A stretch of DNA of 64,000 bases from Cellulomonas sp. PhB150 (lineage in GTDB: Bacteria; Actinomycetota; Actinomycetes; Actinomycetales; Cellulomonadaceae), in NCBI RefSeq assembly GCF_003755175.1, contig NZ_RKHX01000002.1, positions 558,001-622,000 of the forward strand, written 5' to 3'. Of this stretch, positions 10,229 to 20,387 are shown piece after piece (the first letter of the stretch is position 1; each line of letters begins with the position of its first letter). A program made the position numbers and the translations under genes. The notes under the pieces are model-generated. The model was not told where the DNA came from and did not search any database. It saw nothing but the letters and a program-made list of their open reading frames with translations.

Positions 10229-11664
10229 TCGCGCTGACGGCGGCCGAGATCGCGGCCGCGACCGGCGGCGAGGTGCGCGCGACCGGTCCCGGACCGCTCG
10301 TGGTCAGCGGAGCGGTGGTGACCGACTCGCGCGACGTCGAAACCGGCGGGCTCTTCGTCGCGCTGCCCGGCGAGCACGTCGACGGGCACGACTACGCCGC
10401 GACCGCCGCAGCCGCGGGCGCCGCGCTGATCCTCGCCGCGCGCCCGGTGCACGCCGCGGACGGCACCGAGCTGCCGTCCGTCGTCGTCGAGGACGTCGAG
10501 CGCGCGCTGGGCGACCTCGCGCGCGACGTGCTCGAGCGCCTCCGCGAGGCGGGTCAGGCTCCCGGCGGGTCGGGGCTGCGCGTGATCGGCGTGACCGGGT
10601 CGGTCGGCAAGACGACCACCAAGGACCTGCTCGCGCAGCTGTGCGGCGCGGCCGGGCCGACGATCGCCCCCGTGCGGTCCTTCAACAACGAGATCGGCCT
10701 GCCCCTGACGGTGCTGCGGGCCGATGAGTCCACCCGGTTCCTCGTGCTCGAGATGGGTGCGAGCGGCCCGGGGCACCTGACCTACCTCACGCGGATCGCA
10801 CCCCCGGACGTGGCCGTCGTGCTCGTCGTCGGGCAGGCGCACCTCGGTGGGTTCGGCGGCATCGACGCGGTCGCGACCGCCAAGGCCGAGATCGTCCAGG
10901 GCCTGGTCAGCGATGGGATCGCGGTCCTCAACGCCGACGACCCGCGGGTCTCGGCGATGGCGTCCCTCGCGCCCGGCGAGATCGTGCTCTTCGGCGCCGC
11001 GCCCGCGTCCGACGTCCGCGCCGTCGACGTGGAGATGGACCGCGCGGGCCGCGCCCGCTTCACGCTCGTGACCGCCGACGAGGAAGCGCGCGTCGAGCTC
11101 CGGCTCGTCGGCGAGCACCACGTGCACAACGCGTTGGCTGCGGCGGCCGCGGCGCTGGCCGTCGGGCTCACGCTCGACGAGGTCGCCGCGGGCCTCACGG
11201 CTGCGGACGCCCTGAGCCCGCACCGCATGCACGTCGTGGACCGCGCCGACGGCGTCACCGTCGTCGACGACTCCTACAACGCCAACCCGGACTCGATGCG
11301 CGCCGCGCTCAAGGCCCTCGCCGTGCTGGCGGGCCGGGACCGCCGCTCGATCGCCGTGCTCGGCGAGATGCTCGAGCTCGGGCCGGGCTCCCGCGAGGCG
11401 CACGACGCGCTCGGCACGCTCGTCGTCCGGCTGAACATCGGCCTGACGGTCGTCGTCGGCGAGGGCGCGCGCGGCATCCGCGACGGCGCCAACCGCGAGG
11501 GCAGCTGGGGCGACGAGGTCGTCCTGGTCGACGACCTGGAGAACGCCCGCCTGCTGCTCGAGCACGAGCTGCGCCCGGGCGACGTCGTCCTCGTCAAGTC
11601 GTCCTACGGCGCGGGGCTGTGGCAGCTCGGCGACCTGCTGGTCGAGGGGGGTGGCGCCGCGTGA
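10225..11664 (+). CDS. murF: UDP-MurNAc-tripeptide:D-Ala-D-Ala ligase MurF
   Basis: A 479-residue ligase that adds D-Ala-D-Ala to the UDP-MurNAc tripeptide in the cytoplasm. The ATP-binding loop is [17 protein letters not shown], the middle domain contains [12 protein letters not shown] and [15 protein letters not shown], and the C-terminal domain carries [17 protein letters not shown], all MurF signatures. The GTG start (10225) overlaps the murE stop as GTGA and the stop overlaps the mraY start, so expression is coupled. No Ddl ligase gene is present in this window. Confidence 0.95.
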   Translation: MIALTAAEIAAATGGEVRATGPGPLVVSGAVVTDSRDVETGGLFVALPGEHVDGHDYAATAAAAGAALILAARPVHAADGTELPSVVVEDVERALGDLARDVLERLREAGQAPGGSGLRVIGVTGSVGKTTTKDLLAQLCGAAGPTIAPVRSFNNEIGLPLTVLRADESTRFLVLEMGASGPGHLTYLTRIAPPDVAVVLVVGQAHLGGFGGIDAVATAKAEIVQGLVSDGIAVLNADDPRVSAMASLAPGEIVLFGAAPASDVRAVDVEMDRAGRARFTLVTADEEARVELRLVGEHHVHNALAAAAAALAVGLTLDEVAAGLTAADALSPHRMHVVDRADGVTVVDDSYNANPDSMRAALKALAVLAGRDRRSIAVLGEMLELGPGSREAHDALGTLVVRLNIGLTVVVGEGARGIRDGANREGSWGDEVVLVDDLENARLLLEHELRPGDVVLVKSSYGAGLWQLGDLLVEGGGAA

Positions 11665-12743
11665 AGGCGGTCCTGATCTCCGGCGGCCTGGCGATGCTCG
11701 TCGCGCTGCTGGTCACGCCCCTGTTCATCCGCCTGCTCGTGCGCAAGCAGTACGGGCAGTTCATCCGCCAGGACGGCCCGACGGCCCACTTCACCAAGCG
11801 CGGCACGCCCACCATGGGCGGCGTCGTCATCATCGCCGCGACGCTCATCGGCTGGGTCGGCGCGCTGATCGTCACCGGGACGGCCCCCAGCGCGTCCGAG
11901 GTGCTCGTCCTGTTCCTCATGACCGGCCTCGGGCTGGTCGGGTTCCTCGACGACTACATCAAGATCTCCCGGCAGCGCAGCCTCGGCCTGCAGGCCCGGT
12001 GGAAGTTCGTCGGGCAGGGCCTGGTCGGCGTGATCTTCGCGGTGGCGGCGCTGCAGTTCCCGAACAGCCAGTTCCGCACGCCCGCGTCCACGCGCATCTC
12101 GTTCATCCGCGACACCAACATCGACCTCGCGTTCGCGGGAGCCACCGTCGGGCTGATCCTGTTCGTCATCTGGGCCAACTTCCTCATCACCGCCTGGTCG
12201 AACGCGGTCAACCTCACGGACGGGCTCGACGGGCTCGCCACGGGCACGTCACTCATCGTTTTCGGCTCGTTCGTCGTCGTCGGCGTCTGGCAGTTCAACC
12301 AGTCGTGCCAGTTCCTCGCGACCGCCGGGCCCAGCTGCTACGAGACGCGCGACCCGCTGGCCCTCGCCGTGGTGGCCGCCGCGATCACCGGCGCGTGCTT
12401 CGGCTTCCTGTGGTGGAACGCCAGCCCGGCGAAGATCTTCATGGGCGACACCGGCTCGCTCGCCCTCGGCGGGGCGCTCGCCGGCCTGTCGATCCTGTCC
12501 CGCGTCGAGATCCTCGCTGCGATCATCGGTGGCCTGTTCGTCCTCGAGGTGCTCTCGGACGTCATCCAGATCGGCTTCTTCAAGATGACCGGCCGGCGCG
12601 TGTTCAAGATGGCGCCGCTGCACCACCACTTCGAGCTCCAGGGCTGGGGCGAGGTCACGATCGTCATCCGGTTCTGGATCATCGCCGGGCTGTTCGTCGC
12701 GCTCGGGATCGGGATCTTCTACGCCGAGTGGGTGTCCGGCTAG
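11661..12743 (+). CDS. mraY: Phospho-MurNAc-pentapeptide transferase MraY
   Basis: An integral membrane enzyme of 360 residues that transfers phospho-MurNAc-pentapeptide to undecaprenyl phosphate, giving lipid I. About ten hydrophobic segments are visible. Signature motifs are [43 protein letters not shown] (Mg-binding aspartates) and the HHHFEL motif near the C-terminus. The GTG at 11661 overlaps the murF stop (GTGA) and places the first membrane segment at the N-terminus as usual. murD begins immediately after the stop. Confidence 0.96.
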   Translation: MKAVLISGGLAMLVALLVTPLFIRLLVRKQYGQFIRQDGPTAHFTKRGTPTMGGVVIIAATLIGWVGALIVTGTAPSASEVLVLFLMTGLGLVGFLDDYIKISRQRSLGLQARWKFVGQGLVGVIFAVAALQFPNSQFRTPASTRISFIRDTNIDLAFAGATVGLILFVIWANFLITAWSNAVNLTDGLDGLATGTSLIVFGSFVVVGVWQFNQSCQFLATAGPSCYETRDPLALAVVAAAITGACFGFLWWNASPAKIFMGDTGSLALGGALAGLSILSRVEILAAIIGGLFVLEVLSDVIQIGFFKMTGRRVFKMAPLHHHFELQGWGEVTIVIRFWIIAGLFVALGIGIFYAEWVSG

Positions 12744-14165
12744 GTGGCGGGGCAGGACCTGGACGGCGCCCGCGTCGTCGTCGCCGGTCTCGGGGTCTCC
12801 GGGCGGGCCGCGGCCGACGTGCTCGCGTCGGTCGGTGCGCGCGTCGTGCCCGTCGACGACGCGTCGGGTGACGTCATCTCGTCGGCCGAGTACCTCGCCG
12901 GGACGGGCCTCGACCGGGCCGACCTCGTCGTCGCGTCCCCGGGGCTGCCGCCCCACCACCCGTTGGTCGCCGCCGCCCTCGGGCGCGGGCTGCCCGTGTG
13001 GTCGGAGGTCGAGCTCGCCTGGCGGCTGCGTGCGCCGCGCGCCGACGGCGTCGACGGCCCCGCGCCGTGGCTCGCCGTGACCGGGACGAACGGCAAGACG
13101 ACGACCGTCGGCATGCTCGACGCGATCCTGCAGGCCGCCGGGCGGAGGTCGGCGGCCGTCGGCAACGTCGGCACCCCGGTCGTGCTCGCGGCGACCGACC
13201 CGTCCTACGACGTGCTGGCCGTCGAGCTGTCGAGCTTCCAGCTGCACTTCACGCACTCGATGTCCGCGCAGGCCTCCGCGGTGCTCAACGTCGCGGCCGA
13301 CCACCTCGACTGGCACGGCGACCTCGAGCAGTACGCGGCCGACAAGGGCCGCATCTACGAGCGCGCGCAGGTCGCGTGCATCTACAACCTGGCCGATCCC
13401 CGCACGACGGCCCTCGTCGAGCAGGCCGAGGTCGTGGACGGCGCGGTCGCGGTCGGGTTCACGACCGGCACGCCGCTCGTCGGCCAGGTGGGGATGGTCG
13501 AGGACGTGCTCGTCGACCGCGGGTTCGCGCGCCTGCGGCACACGCACGCCGCCGAGCTGGGCACGCTCGCCGACCTCGCGCAGCTCGCCGGGCCGGACGG
13601 GACCGTGCCGCGGCACGTCGTCGCCGACGCGCTGGCCGCTGCCTCCCTCGCGCTGGCGCACGGCGTCGAGCCGTCCGCGGTGCGCGACGGGCTTCGCTCG
13701 TTCGGGCCGACCGCCCACCGCATCGAGACCGTCGCCGTGCGCGACGGCGTCGCGTGGGTCGACGACTCCAAGGCCACCAACGCGCACGCCGCGGCTGCGT
13801 CGCTCGGCGCGTTCGACCCCGGCTCGGTCGTCTGGATCGCCGGCGGGCTCGCCAAGGGGGCGCGGTTCGACGAGCTCGTCGCCTCGCGCGCCGACCGGCT
13901 GCGCGCGGTCGTGCTGATCGGCGTGGACCGCGAGCCGCTGCGCGACGCGCTCGCCCGACACGCGCCGGATGTCCCGGTCGTCGAGGTGGAGCCCGGTGAG
14001 ACTGGCACGGTGATGACCCGCGCCGTGCACGAGGCCGCGCGCCTCGCTGCCCAGGCGCCCGGTGCCACGGTCCTGCTCGCGCCCGCCTCCGCCTCGATGG
14101 ACCAGTTCGCGTCGTACGCAGCGCGGGGGAGCGAGTTCACTGCCGCGGTGCGGGCGCTCGCATGA
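12744..14165 (+). CDS. murD: UDP-MurNAc-L-alanine:D-glutamate ligase MurD
   Basis: A 473-residue ligase that adds D-glutamate to UDP-MurNAc-L-Ala. The N-terminal nucleotide fold has VVVAGLGVSGRAAADVLA, the ATP loop is AVTGTNGKTTTVGMLDAIL, the middle domain has LDWHGDLEQYAADKGRIY, and the C-terminal domain has WVDDSKATNAHAAAAS and WIAGGLAKGARFDEL. The GTG start abuts the mraY stop with no gap. The stop overlaps the ftsW ATG. Confidence 0.95.
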   Translation: MAGQDLDGARVVVAGLGVSGRAAADVLASVGARVVPVDDASGDVISSAEYLAGTGLDRADLVVASPGLPPHHPLVAAALGRGLPVWSEVELAWRLRAPRADGVDGPAPWLAVTGTNGKTTTVGMLDAILQAAGRRSAAVGNVGTPVVLAATDPSYDVLAVELSSFQLHFTHSMSAQASAVLNVAADHLDWHGDLEQYAADKGRIYERAQVACIYNLADPRTTALVEQAEVVDGAVAVGFTTGTPLVGQVGMVEDVLVDRGFARLRHTHAAELGTLADLAQLAGPDGTVPRHVVADALAAASLALAHGVEPSAVRDGLRSFGPTAHRIETVAVRDGVAWVDDSKATNAHAAAASLGAFDPGSVVWIAGGLAKGARFDELVASRADRLRAVVLIGVDREPLRDALARHAPDVPVVEVEPGETGTVMTRAVHEAARLAAQAPGATVLLAPASASMDQFASYAARGSEFTAAVRALA

Positions 14166-15400
14166 CGACGACCGCACCCCGTCCCACGGCCGAGGCCGAG
14201 CCGCCCCGCCGTCGCTCGCTGCTCGGCCAGTGGAACAGCGCGGTCACGAGCTACTACGTGCTCGTCGGTGCCTCGGCGCTGCTGCTCGTCATCGGTCTCG
14301 TCATGGTGCTGTCGAGCTCGAGCGTGGAGTCCCTCGCCGACGGGAACTCGCCGTACGCGGTGTTCTTCGACCAGGCCAAGTACGCCCTCATGGGCCTGCC
14401 GGTGCTGTTCGTCCTGTCCCGGCTGCCGGTGCGTGCCTACAAGGCGGCCGCCTGGCCCGCGCTGATCGCCGCGATGTTCTTCCAGCTGCTCGTGTTCAGC
14501 CCGCTGGGCCGGGCCGTCGGCGGCAACAAGGGCTGGATCGTCGTCGGTGGGTTCTCGGCGCAGCCGTCGGAGGCGCTCAAGCTCGCGCTCGCCGTGTGGC
14601 TCGGCGTGGTCCTCACGCGCAAGCAGGCGCTGCTGCACCAGTGGCAGCACGTGTTCGTGCCCGCCGTGGTGGTCGCCGCGGGCGCCATCCTGCTGGTCCT
14701 GGCGGGTCACGACCTCGGGACCGCGATGGTGATGATCGTGCTGGTCGCCGGTGCGCTGTTCGTCGCGGGCGTGCCGATGCGCATGTTCGCGGTCGCGGGC
14801 ATCGCTGGTGTCGGGGCCGCCGTCGTGCTCGCCGCAACGAGCAAGAACCGCACCGACCGCATCAGCAGCTGGCTGAACAGCGACACCTGCAGCAGCTCGG
14901 GCCCGTGCTACCAGACGCTGCACGGTGGCTGGGGTCTGGCGAGCGGCGGCATCGGCGGCCTCGGCCTCGGGCAGAGCCGCGAGAAGTGGAACTACCTGCC
15001 CGCGGCGCACAACGACTTCATCTTCGCGATCCTCGGCGAGGAGCTCGGCCTGGTCGGCACGATCATCGTGCTCGGGCTCTTCGGCCTGCTCGCGTTCGCG
15101 ATGATCCGCGTCATCCGCCGCCACCCCGACCCGTTCGTGCAGATCACGACCGGCGCGATCCTGTGCTGGATCATCGGGCAGGCGCTGCTCAACATCGCGG
15201 TCGTCATCGGGCTCGCGCCCGTCATCGGCGTCCCTCTACCCCTCGTCTCCGCCGGAGGTTCGGCCCTCATCATGACCATGGCCGCGCTCGGCGTCGTCAT
15301 CTCCTTCTCCCGCTCGGAGCCCGGTGCGGCAGAGGCCCTCTCGGCCCGGCCCAGCGTGGTGCGGCGCTCGCTCGCCGTGATCGGGCAGGCCCGTGGCTGA
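14162..15400 (+). CDS. ftsW: Septal SEDS glycosyltransferase FtsW
   Basis: A multi-pass SEDS-family membrane protein of 412 residues that polymerises lipid II into glycan strands with FtsI. About ten hydrophobic segments follow a short Pro/Arg-rich tail. SEDS marks are GLVMVLSSSSVESL, FSAQPSEALKLALAVWLG, AGHDLGTAMVM and LPAAHNDFIFAILGEELGLVG. The ATG overlaps the murD stop (ATGA); the last 8 nt overlap the start of murG. The cluster position separates it from the elongation paralogue RodA. Confidence 0.95.
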   Translation: MTTTAPRPTAEAEPPRRRSLLGQWNSAVTSYYVLVGASALLLVIGLVMVLSSSSVESLADGNSPYAVFFDQAKYALMGLPVLFVLSRLPVRAYKAAAWPALIAAMFFQLLVFSPLGRAVGGNKGWIVVGGFSAQPSEALKLALAVWLGVVLTRKQALLHQWQHVFVPAVVVAAGAILLVLAGHDLGTAMVMIVLVAGALFVAGVPMRMFAVAGIAGVGAAVVLAATSKNRTDRISSWLNSDTCSSSGPCYQTLHGGWGLASGGIGGLGLGQSREKWNYLPAAHNDFIFAILGEELGLVGTIIVLGLFGLLAFAMIRVIRRHPDPFVQITTGAILCWIIGQALLNIAVVIGLAPVIGVPLPLVSAGGSALIMTMAALGVVISFSRSEPGAAEALSARPSVVRRSLAVIGQARG

Positions 15401-16523
15401 GCCGCTGTCCGTCCTGCTCGCCGGTGGTGGCACCGCCGGCCACGTGAACCCGCTCCTCGCGGTGGCCGACGAGCTGCGGCGACGACACCCCGATGCGGTG
15501 CTGACCGTGCTCGGCACGGCCGAGGGGCTCGAGGCGCGCCTGGTGCCCGAGCACGGTCTGCCGCTCGCGCACGTGCCGCGGGTCCCGCTGCCGCGCCGCC
15601 CCTCGACCGACCTGCTGCGGCTGCCCGGCCGCCTGCGCGCTGCCGTCGCGGCCGCCGGCACGGCGATCGACGACTCGGGCGCGCAGGTCGTCGTGGGCTT
15701 CGGCGGGTACGTCTCGACGCCCGCCTACCTCGCGGCACGCAAGCGCCGCATCCCCGTGGTCATCCACGAGCAGAACGCCCGGCCCGGCCTGGCCAACCGG
15801 CTCGGCTCGCGCTGGGCCGCCGCCGTCGCCGTGACCTTCGCGGGGACGACGCTGCGTGGCGCGCAGGTCACGGGCCTGCCGCTGCGGGCGACGATCGCCG
15901 AGCTCGTCGCGCAGCGCGCGACGGACGCCGCCGCCTCGCGCCGCGCGGGCGCCGCAGCGCTCGGCCTCGACCCGGCTCTGCCCACGCTGCTCGTGACCGG
16001 CGGCTCGAGCGGGGCCGCGAGCGTCAACGCCGCCGCGGCTGGCGCCGCTGCCGACCTGCTCGCCGCAGGCGTCCAGGTGCTGCACCTGACGGGCCTGGGC
16101 AAGGCCGAGCCCGTGACCGCGGCCCTGGCCGGCGTCCCGGGCGCCGAGCGCTACCTGGTGCGCGAGTACCTGACCGACATGCACCTGGCGCTCGCCGCCG
16201 CCGACGTCGTCCTGGCCCGGTCCGGTGCCGGCACCGTCTGCGAGCTCGCGGCCCTCGGCATCCCGGCCGTCTACGTCCCCCTGCCCGTCGGCAACGGCGA
16301 GCAGCGGCTCAACGCCGCCGACGTCGTGGCGGCGGGTGGCGGTGTGCTGGTCGACGACGCCGAGCTCGACGCCGCGTGGATCCGCACGCACCTGCCCGTT
16401 CTCCTGGTCGGGGACGAGGCTCCCGAGACCCGCGCACGGATGGGAGCCGCCGCGGCGAGCGTGGGCGTGCCCGACGCCGCCGGCCGGGTCGCGGCACTCG
16501 TCGAGGCGCAGGTCCGACGATGA
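15393..16523 (+). CDS. murG: Lipid II synthase MurG (GT28)
   Basis: A peripheral membrane glycosyltransferase of 376 residues that adds GlcNAc to lipid I. The GT-B N-domain carries LLAGGGTAGHVNPLLAVADEL and VVGFGGYVSTPAYLAA, followed by HEQNARPGLANRL. The UDP-GlcNAc-binding C-domain has LLVTGGSSGAASVN and ARSGAGTVCELAALG. The GTG at 15393 lies inside the ftsW 3' end and the stop overlaps the murC ATG. Length and motif order are typical. Confidence 0.95.
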   Translation: MAEPLSVLLAGGGTAGHVNPLLAVADELRRRHPDAVLTVLGTAEGLEARLVPEHGLPLAHVPRVPLPRRPSTDLLRLPGRLRAAVAAAGTAIDDSGAQVVVGFGGYVSTPAYLAARKRRIPVVIHEQNARPGLANRLGSRWAAAVAVTFAGTTLRGAQVTGLPLRATIAELVAQRATDAAASRRAGAAALGLDPALPTLLVTGGSSGAASVNAAAAGAAADLLAAGVQVLHLTGLGKAEPVTAALAGVPGAERYLVREYLTDMHLALAAADVVLARSGAGTVCELAALGIPAVYVPLPVGNGEQRLNAADVVAAGGGVLVDDAELDAAWIRTHLPVLLVGDEAPETRARMGAAAASVGVPDAAGRVAALVEAQVRR

Positions 16524-17929
16524 GGACGGTCGCCGAGCTCGGCCACGTGCACCTCGTGGGCGTGGGCGGCGCCGGCATGTCCGCGATCGCCACGCTGCTC
16601 GTGGCCCGCGGGCTGCGGGTCAGCGGGTCGGACGGGGCGGACGGCCCCGCGCTGCCGGCCCTGCGCGCGGCGGGCGTCGAGGTCCACGTGGGGCACGACG
16701 CGTCGCTGGTCGACGACGTCGACACCCTCGTCGTCTCGTCGGCGATCCGTGCGTCGAACCCCGAGCTCGCCCGTGCAAGGGAGCGCGGCATCCCCGTGCT
16801 GCACCGTTCCCAGGCCCTCGCCGCGCTGATGGCCGACCGCGACGCCGTCGCCGTGGCCGGCGCGCACGGCAAGACGACGACGAGCGCGATGGTCGCGGTC
16901 GCGCTGCTCGCCGCCGGCGCCGACCCCTCCTTCGCGATCGGCGGCACGGTCCTGTCCGACGACGGGCCGCTGGGCGGTGCGCGGGACGGCTCCGGCGCCG
17001 CGTTCGTCGCGGAGGCCGACGAGTCCGACGGGTCGTTCCTCGCCTACGAGCCGCTCGTCGCGCTCGTCACCAACGTCGAGCCCGACCACCTGGACCACTA
17101 CGGCTCGCGCGAGGCCTTCGAGCAGGCGTTCGTCGACTTCGCGGCCCGGGTCCGGCCCGGCGGGACCCTCGTCGCGTGCGCGGACGACGAGGGCGCGGCG
17201 CGGCTCGTGGCGGCGGCGCGACCGGATCTCGAGCGCCGCGGTGCCACGGTCGTGACCTATGGGCGGTCCGCCGACGCCGACGTCGTGCTCACGGACGCAC
17301 CCGGCGGCTGGTCCGCCCACGTGGTCGGGCTGGGTGCCGAGGTGGACGTCGAGCTCGCCGTCCCCGGAGCGCACAACCTGCTCAACGCCGCCGGCGCCTG
17401 GGCCGCGTGCGTCCGGCTCGGCGTGGACCCGGGTGCGGCCGCTGCCGGCCTCGGCGCCTTCCGGAGCACCGGTCGACGGTTCGAGCACCGCGGCACGGTC
17501 GACGGCGTGCGCGTGGTCGACGACTACGCGCACCACCCCACCGAGGTCGCGGCGCTCCTGCGCGCCGCCCGGTCCGTGGTGGGCGACGGCCGCGTCGTCG
17601 CGCTGTTCCAGCCGCACCTGTACTCCCGCACGCGGACCTTCGCGACGGAGTTCGGCGCCGCGTTCGACCTCGCGGACGTCGTCGTCGTGACCGACGTCTA
17701 CGCGGCCCGTGAGGACCCCGACCCCGAGGTCACCGGTGCGCTCGTCGTCGACCGCGTGCCGACCGCGGGCAAAGCGACGTTCGTGCCGGACAAGCGCGAG
17801 GCGGCACTGGCGGCCGCGGCCGCGGCGCTGCCCGGCGACCTGGTGCTGACCATCGGCGCGGGCGACGTGACGGCCCTCGGCCCGGTGATCCTCGCGGCGC
17901 TCGAGGCCCGGGCGGGGGACGGCGCATGA
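16520..17929 (+). CDS. murC: UDP-MurNAc:L-alanine ligase MurC
   Basis: A 469-residue ligase performing the first amino-acid addition in peptidoglycan precursor synthesis. Motifs are the N-terminal HLVGVGGAGMSAIATLLV, the ATP loop AVAGAHGKTTTSAMVAVAL, the VTNVEPDHLDHYGS segment and the C-terminal DDYAHHPTEVAALL and FQPHLYSRTRTF. The ATG at 16520 was chosen because it overlaps the murG stop (ATGA) and begins just before the conserved N-terminus; in-frame codons further upstream lie inside murG. ftsQ starts in its stop codon. Confidence 0.95.
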   Translation: MRTVAELGHVHLVGVGGAGMSAIATLLVARGLRVSGSDGADGPALPALRAAGVEVHVGHDASLVDDVDTLVVSSAIRASNPELARARERGIPVLHRSQALAALMADRDAVAVAGAHGKTTTSAMVAVALLAAGADPSFAIGGTVLSDDGPLGGARDGSGAAFVAEADESDGSFLAYEPLVALVTNVEPDHLDHYGSREAFEQAFVDFAARVRPGGTLVACADDEGAARLVAAARPDLERRGATVVTYGRSADADVVLTDAPGGWSAHVVGLGAEVDVELAVPGAHNLLNAAGAWAACVRLGVDPGAAAAGLGAFRSTGRRFEHRGTVDGVRVVDDYAHHPTEVAALLRAARSVVGDGRVVALFQPHLYSRTRTFATEFGAAFDLADVVVVTDVYAAREDPDPEVTGALVVDRVPTAGKATFVPDKREAALAAAAAALPGDLVLTIGAGDVTALGPVILAALEARAGDGA

Positions 17930-18933
17930 GCCCGTCGCGCCCGACCGCCCCCCGCCCGTCCACGCCGACGCCGGCCGCCTCGCCGCGGCGCCCGTCGTCG
18001 ACCCAGCCGACCCAGCCGACCCAGCCGACCGTCCCCGTCCGCCCGGCGCGCACCGGCGCCGTGCCCACGCAGCCCACGCAGCCCACGGCGTCACCCGCCG
18101 CCGGGCCGACCCCGAGCACGGCCACCGGCACGCACCGCAACGTCTCGACGTACTCCGCGTCCGGCCGGCGCCTCTCGGCGACGCCCGCACCCGCGCCGGT
18201 CGTGTCGACCACGTCGATCGCCCGGTTCGCCGAGCGCGCGCGTGCTCGGCGCACGATCGCGCGTCGCCAGATCCTCGGCATCGCCGGCGGGGTCGTCGCG
18301 GTGCTGGCCCTGGCCTGGCTGCTGTTCTTCTCGCCCGTGCTCGCGCTCGACCCCGACCAGGTCACGGTGACCGGCGCCGGCTCGGTCGTGGCCGTGGACA
18401 AGGTCACCGACGTGGTCCACGCGCGCGCCGACGTGCCGCTGCCGCGGCTGGACACCGTGACGATGCGCGACGAGATCCTCGACGTCCCGGGCGTGCGCGA
18501 GGCGCGCGTCATGCGCGACTGGCCGCACGGCATCTCCGTGACGATCGTCGCGCGCGAGCCCGTCGCGGCCGTCCCCGACGAGGGCGGGTTCGCGCTGCTC
18601 GACATGGACGGGGTGCAGGTCGGCCGCGTGGACAGCGCGCCCAAGGGCCTGCCCGTCGTCGACGTGCCGGTGGGGGAGAAGCGGACGCTGGCCGCGGTCC
18701 TCTCGGTGCTCGAGCAGCTGCCCGCCGACCTGCTCGGCGACGTGCGCTCGGTCGCGGCCCGCACGCAGGACACGGTCACCATGACGCTGCGGGACGGCGT
18801 GCGGGTCGACTGGGGGAGTGCGGCCCGGACGCCGCTGAAGATCTCGGTGCTGAGCACGATCCTGGGCTCGAAGGAGGGTAAGGACGTGAAGGTCGTCGAC
18901 GTCTCCGCGCCCCAGCTCCCGGTCACGCGCTGA
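17926..18933 (+). CDS. ftsQ: Cell division protein FtsQ
   Basis: A bitopic divisome protein of 335 residues. The cytoplasmic tail of roughly 100 residues is Pro/Thr-rich with two blocks of TQP repeats (TQPTQPTQPTV and TQPTQPTAS). One membrane segment follows (about residues 120-143, ILGIAGGVVAVLALAWLLFF), then a POTRA domain (VTVTGAGSVVAVDKV..DVPLPRLDT) and the FtsQ/DivIB domain (VREARVMRDWPHGISVTIVAREPVA). FtsQ scaffolds the FtsL-containing complex. The ATG overlaps the murC stop; a 215-nt gap with promoters separates it from ftsZ. Confidence 0.93.
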   Translation: MSPSRPTAPRPSTPTPAASPRRPSSTQPTQPTQPTVPVRPARTGAVPTQPTQPTASPAAGPTPSTATGTHRNVSTYSASGRRLSATPAPAPVVSTTSIARFAERARARRTIARRQILGIAGGVVAVLALAWLLFFSPVLALDPDQVTVTGAGSVVAVDKVTDVVHARADVPLPRLDTVTMRDEILDVPGVREARVMRDWPHGISVTIVAREPVAAVPDEGGFALLDMDGVQVGRVDSAPKGLPVVDVPVGEKRTLAAVLSVLEQLPADLLGDVRSVAARTQDTVTMTLRDGVRVDWGSAARTPLKISVLSTILGSKEGKDVKVVDVSAPQLPVTR

Positions 18934-18984
18934 GGCGCGCGGCACGACGGATCGCAGCAGTCGCCGACACGCGCGGCGCGGTCG

Positions 18985-19047
18985 TTGAAGTAGGGCGACG
19001 AGCCACCTAGCGTCACGCACTGACAGCACACCTGACATAACTATAAC
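18985..19047 (+). promoter_or_regulatory. Tandem ftsZ promoters
   Basis: P1 is TTGAAG (18985-18990), a 17-nt spacer and TAGCGT (19008-19013). P2 is CTGACA (19020-19025), a 16-nt spacer and TATAAC (19042-19047), the best sigma-A match in the window. Just downstream (19046-19074) CCCTCAACCTGAGGG and CAACC/AGGTTG form overlapping inverted repeats that could fold in the 5' leader or bind a protein. Confidence 0.65.
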
Positions 19048-19148
19048 CCTCAACCTGAGGGTGAAGGTTGAATGCCGGAGCCGGCGTGTCGGCTCCGGGG
19101 ACCCGCGGCTCGACCGCGGCCGGCAAGCGAGAACGAGAGGCACCCACC

Positions 19149-20387
19149 GTGGCAGCTCCGCAGAACTACCTGGCGGTCATCAAGGTCGTCGGCATCGGCG
19201 GCGGCGGCGTCAACGCCGTGAACCGCATGATCGAGGTCGGGCTCAAGGGTGTCGAGTTCATCGCCGTCAACACCGACGCCCAGGCCCTGCTCATGTCCGA
19301 CGCTGACGTCAAGCTCGACGTGGGCCGCGAGCTCACGCGTGGCCTCGGCGCCGGCGCGGACCCCGAGGTCGGCAAGAAGGCCGCCGAGGACCACTCGGAG
19401 GAGATCGAGGACGTCCTGCGCGGCGCCGACATGGTCTTCGTCACCGCGGGCGAGGGCGGCGGCACCGGGACCGGTGGCGCGCCCGTCGTGGCCCGGATCG
19501 CGCGCTCGCTCGGCGCCCTGACCATCGGCGTCGTGACGCGCCCGTTCACGTTCGAGGGTCGTCGCCGCTCCGTCCAGGCCGACGCGGGCATCGACGCCCT
19601 GCGCGCCGAGGTCGACACGCTGATCGTCATCCCGAACGACCGTCTGCTGCAGATCTCCGACCGCTCGGTCTCGGTCCTGTCGGCGTTCCACTCGGCCGAC
19701 CAGGTGCTGCTCTCGGGTGTCCAGGGCATCACGGACCTGATCACCACGCCGGGTCTGATCAACCTCGACTTCGCCGACGTGAAGTCGGTCATGCAGGGCG
19801 CGGGCTCGGCACTCATGGGCATCGGCTTCGCCCGCGGGGAGGACCGGGCCGTCCAGGCGGCCGAGATGGCGATCTCCTCGCCGCTGCTCGAGGCCAGCAT
19901 CGACGGCGCGCACGGCGTGCTGCTCTCGATCCAGGGCGGCTCCGACCTCGGCCTGTTCGAGATCAACGAGGCGGCCCGGCTCGTGCAGGAGGCCGCGCAC
20001 CCGGAGGCGAACATCATCTTCGGCGCGGTCATCGACGACGCGCTGGGCGACGAGGTCCGCGTCACGGTCATCGCCGCCGGGTTCGACGGCGGCTCGCCGT
20101 CGGTGCGGCGCGACTCTCGCGCGCTCGGCCAGGTCTCCGGCTCCGCAGCCCCCGCGGCGCGCCCGGCGCCCCAGGTGCCGGCTCCCCGCCAGGGCGAGCG
20201 CGGCGACGAGCTCACCGCGCCGATCCCCGCGTCCGTCCCGGTCGCGCAGCCTGCCGTCCCGGCGTTCCTGTCCACCGAGGCCGAGCCCGTGCCGATCACC
20301 GGCGCGCTCGAGGTCCCGCGGATCTTCTCGGAGGACGCGCCCCGCCGTGAGCGCGACGAGCTGGACGTGCCCGACTTCCTCAAGTGA
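19149..20387 (+). CDS. ftsZ: Cell division GTPase FtsZ
   Basis: The tubulin-like GTPase that forms the Z-ring, 412 residues. The GTPase core shows [18 protein letters not shown], the tubulin signature [16 protein letters not shown] and the T7-loop region [14 protein letters not shown] Pro/Ala-rich linker (about residues 325-395) leads to the C-terminal peptide [10 protein letters not shown], which docks SepF and other partners. The GTG at 19149 was chosen for the conserved N-terminus [14 protein letters not shown] and the upstream GAGAGG; an ATG at 19068 would add 27 unconserved residues. pgeF overlaps the stop. Confidence 0.96.
   Translation: MAAPQNYLAVIKVVGIGGGGVNAVNRMIEVGLKGVEFIAVNTDAQALLMSDADVKLDVGRELTRGLGAGADPEVGKKAAEDHSEEIEDVLRGADMVFVTAGEGGGTGTGGAPVVARIARSLGALTIGVVTRPFTFEGRRRSVQADAGIDALRAEVDTLIVIPNDRLLQISDRSVSVLSAFHSADQVLLSGVQGITDLITTPGLINLDFADVKSVMQGAGSALMGIGFARGEDRAVQAAEMAISSPLLEASIDGAHGVLLSIQGGSDLGLFEINEAARLVQEAAHPEANIIFGAVIDDALGDEVRVTVIAAGFDGGSPSVRRDSRALGQVSGSAAPAARPAPQVPAPRQGERGDELTAPIPASVPVAQPAVPAFLSTEAEPVPITGALEVPRIFSEDAPRRERDELDVPDFLK

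Noticed and set aside
19068..19148. Upstream ATG as the start of ftsZ
   Set aside because: It lies inside the leader inverted repeat and would add residues not found in FtsZ; the GTG at 19149 has a ribosome binding site and the conserved N-terminus.
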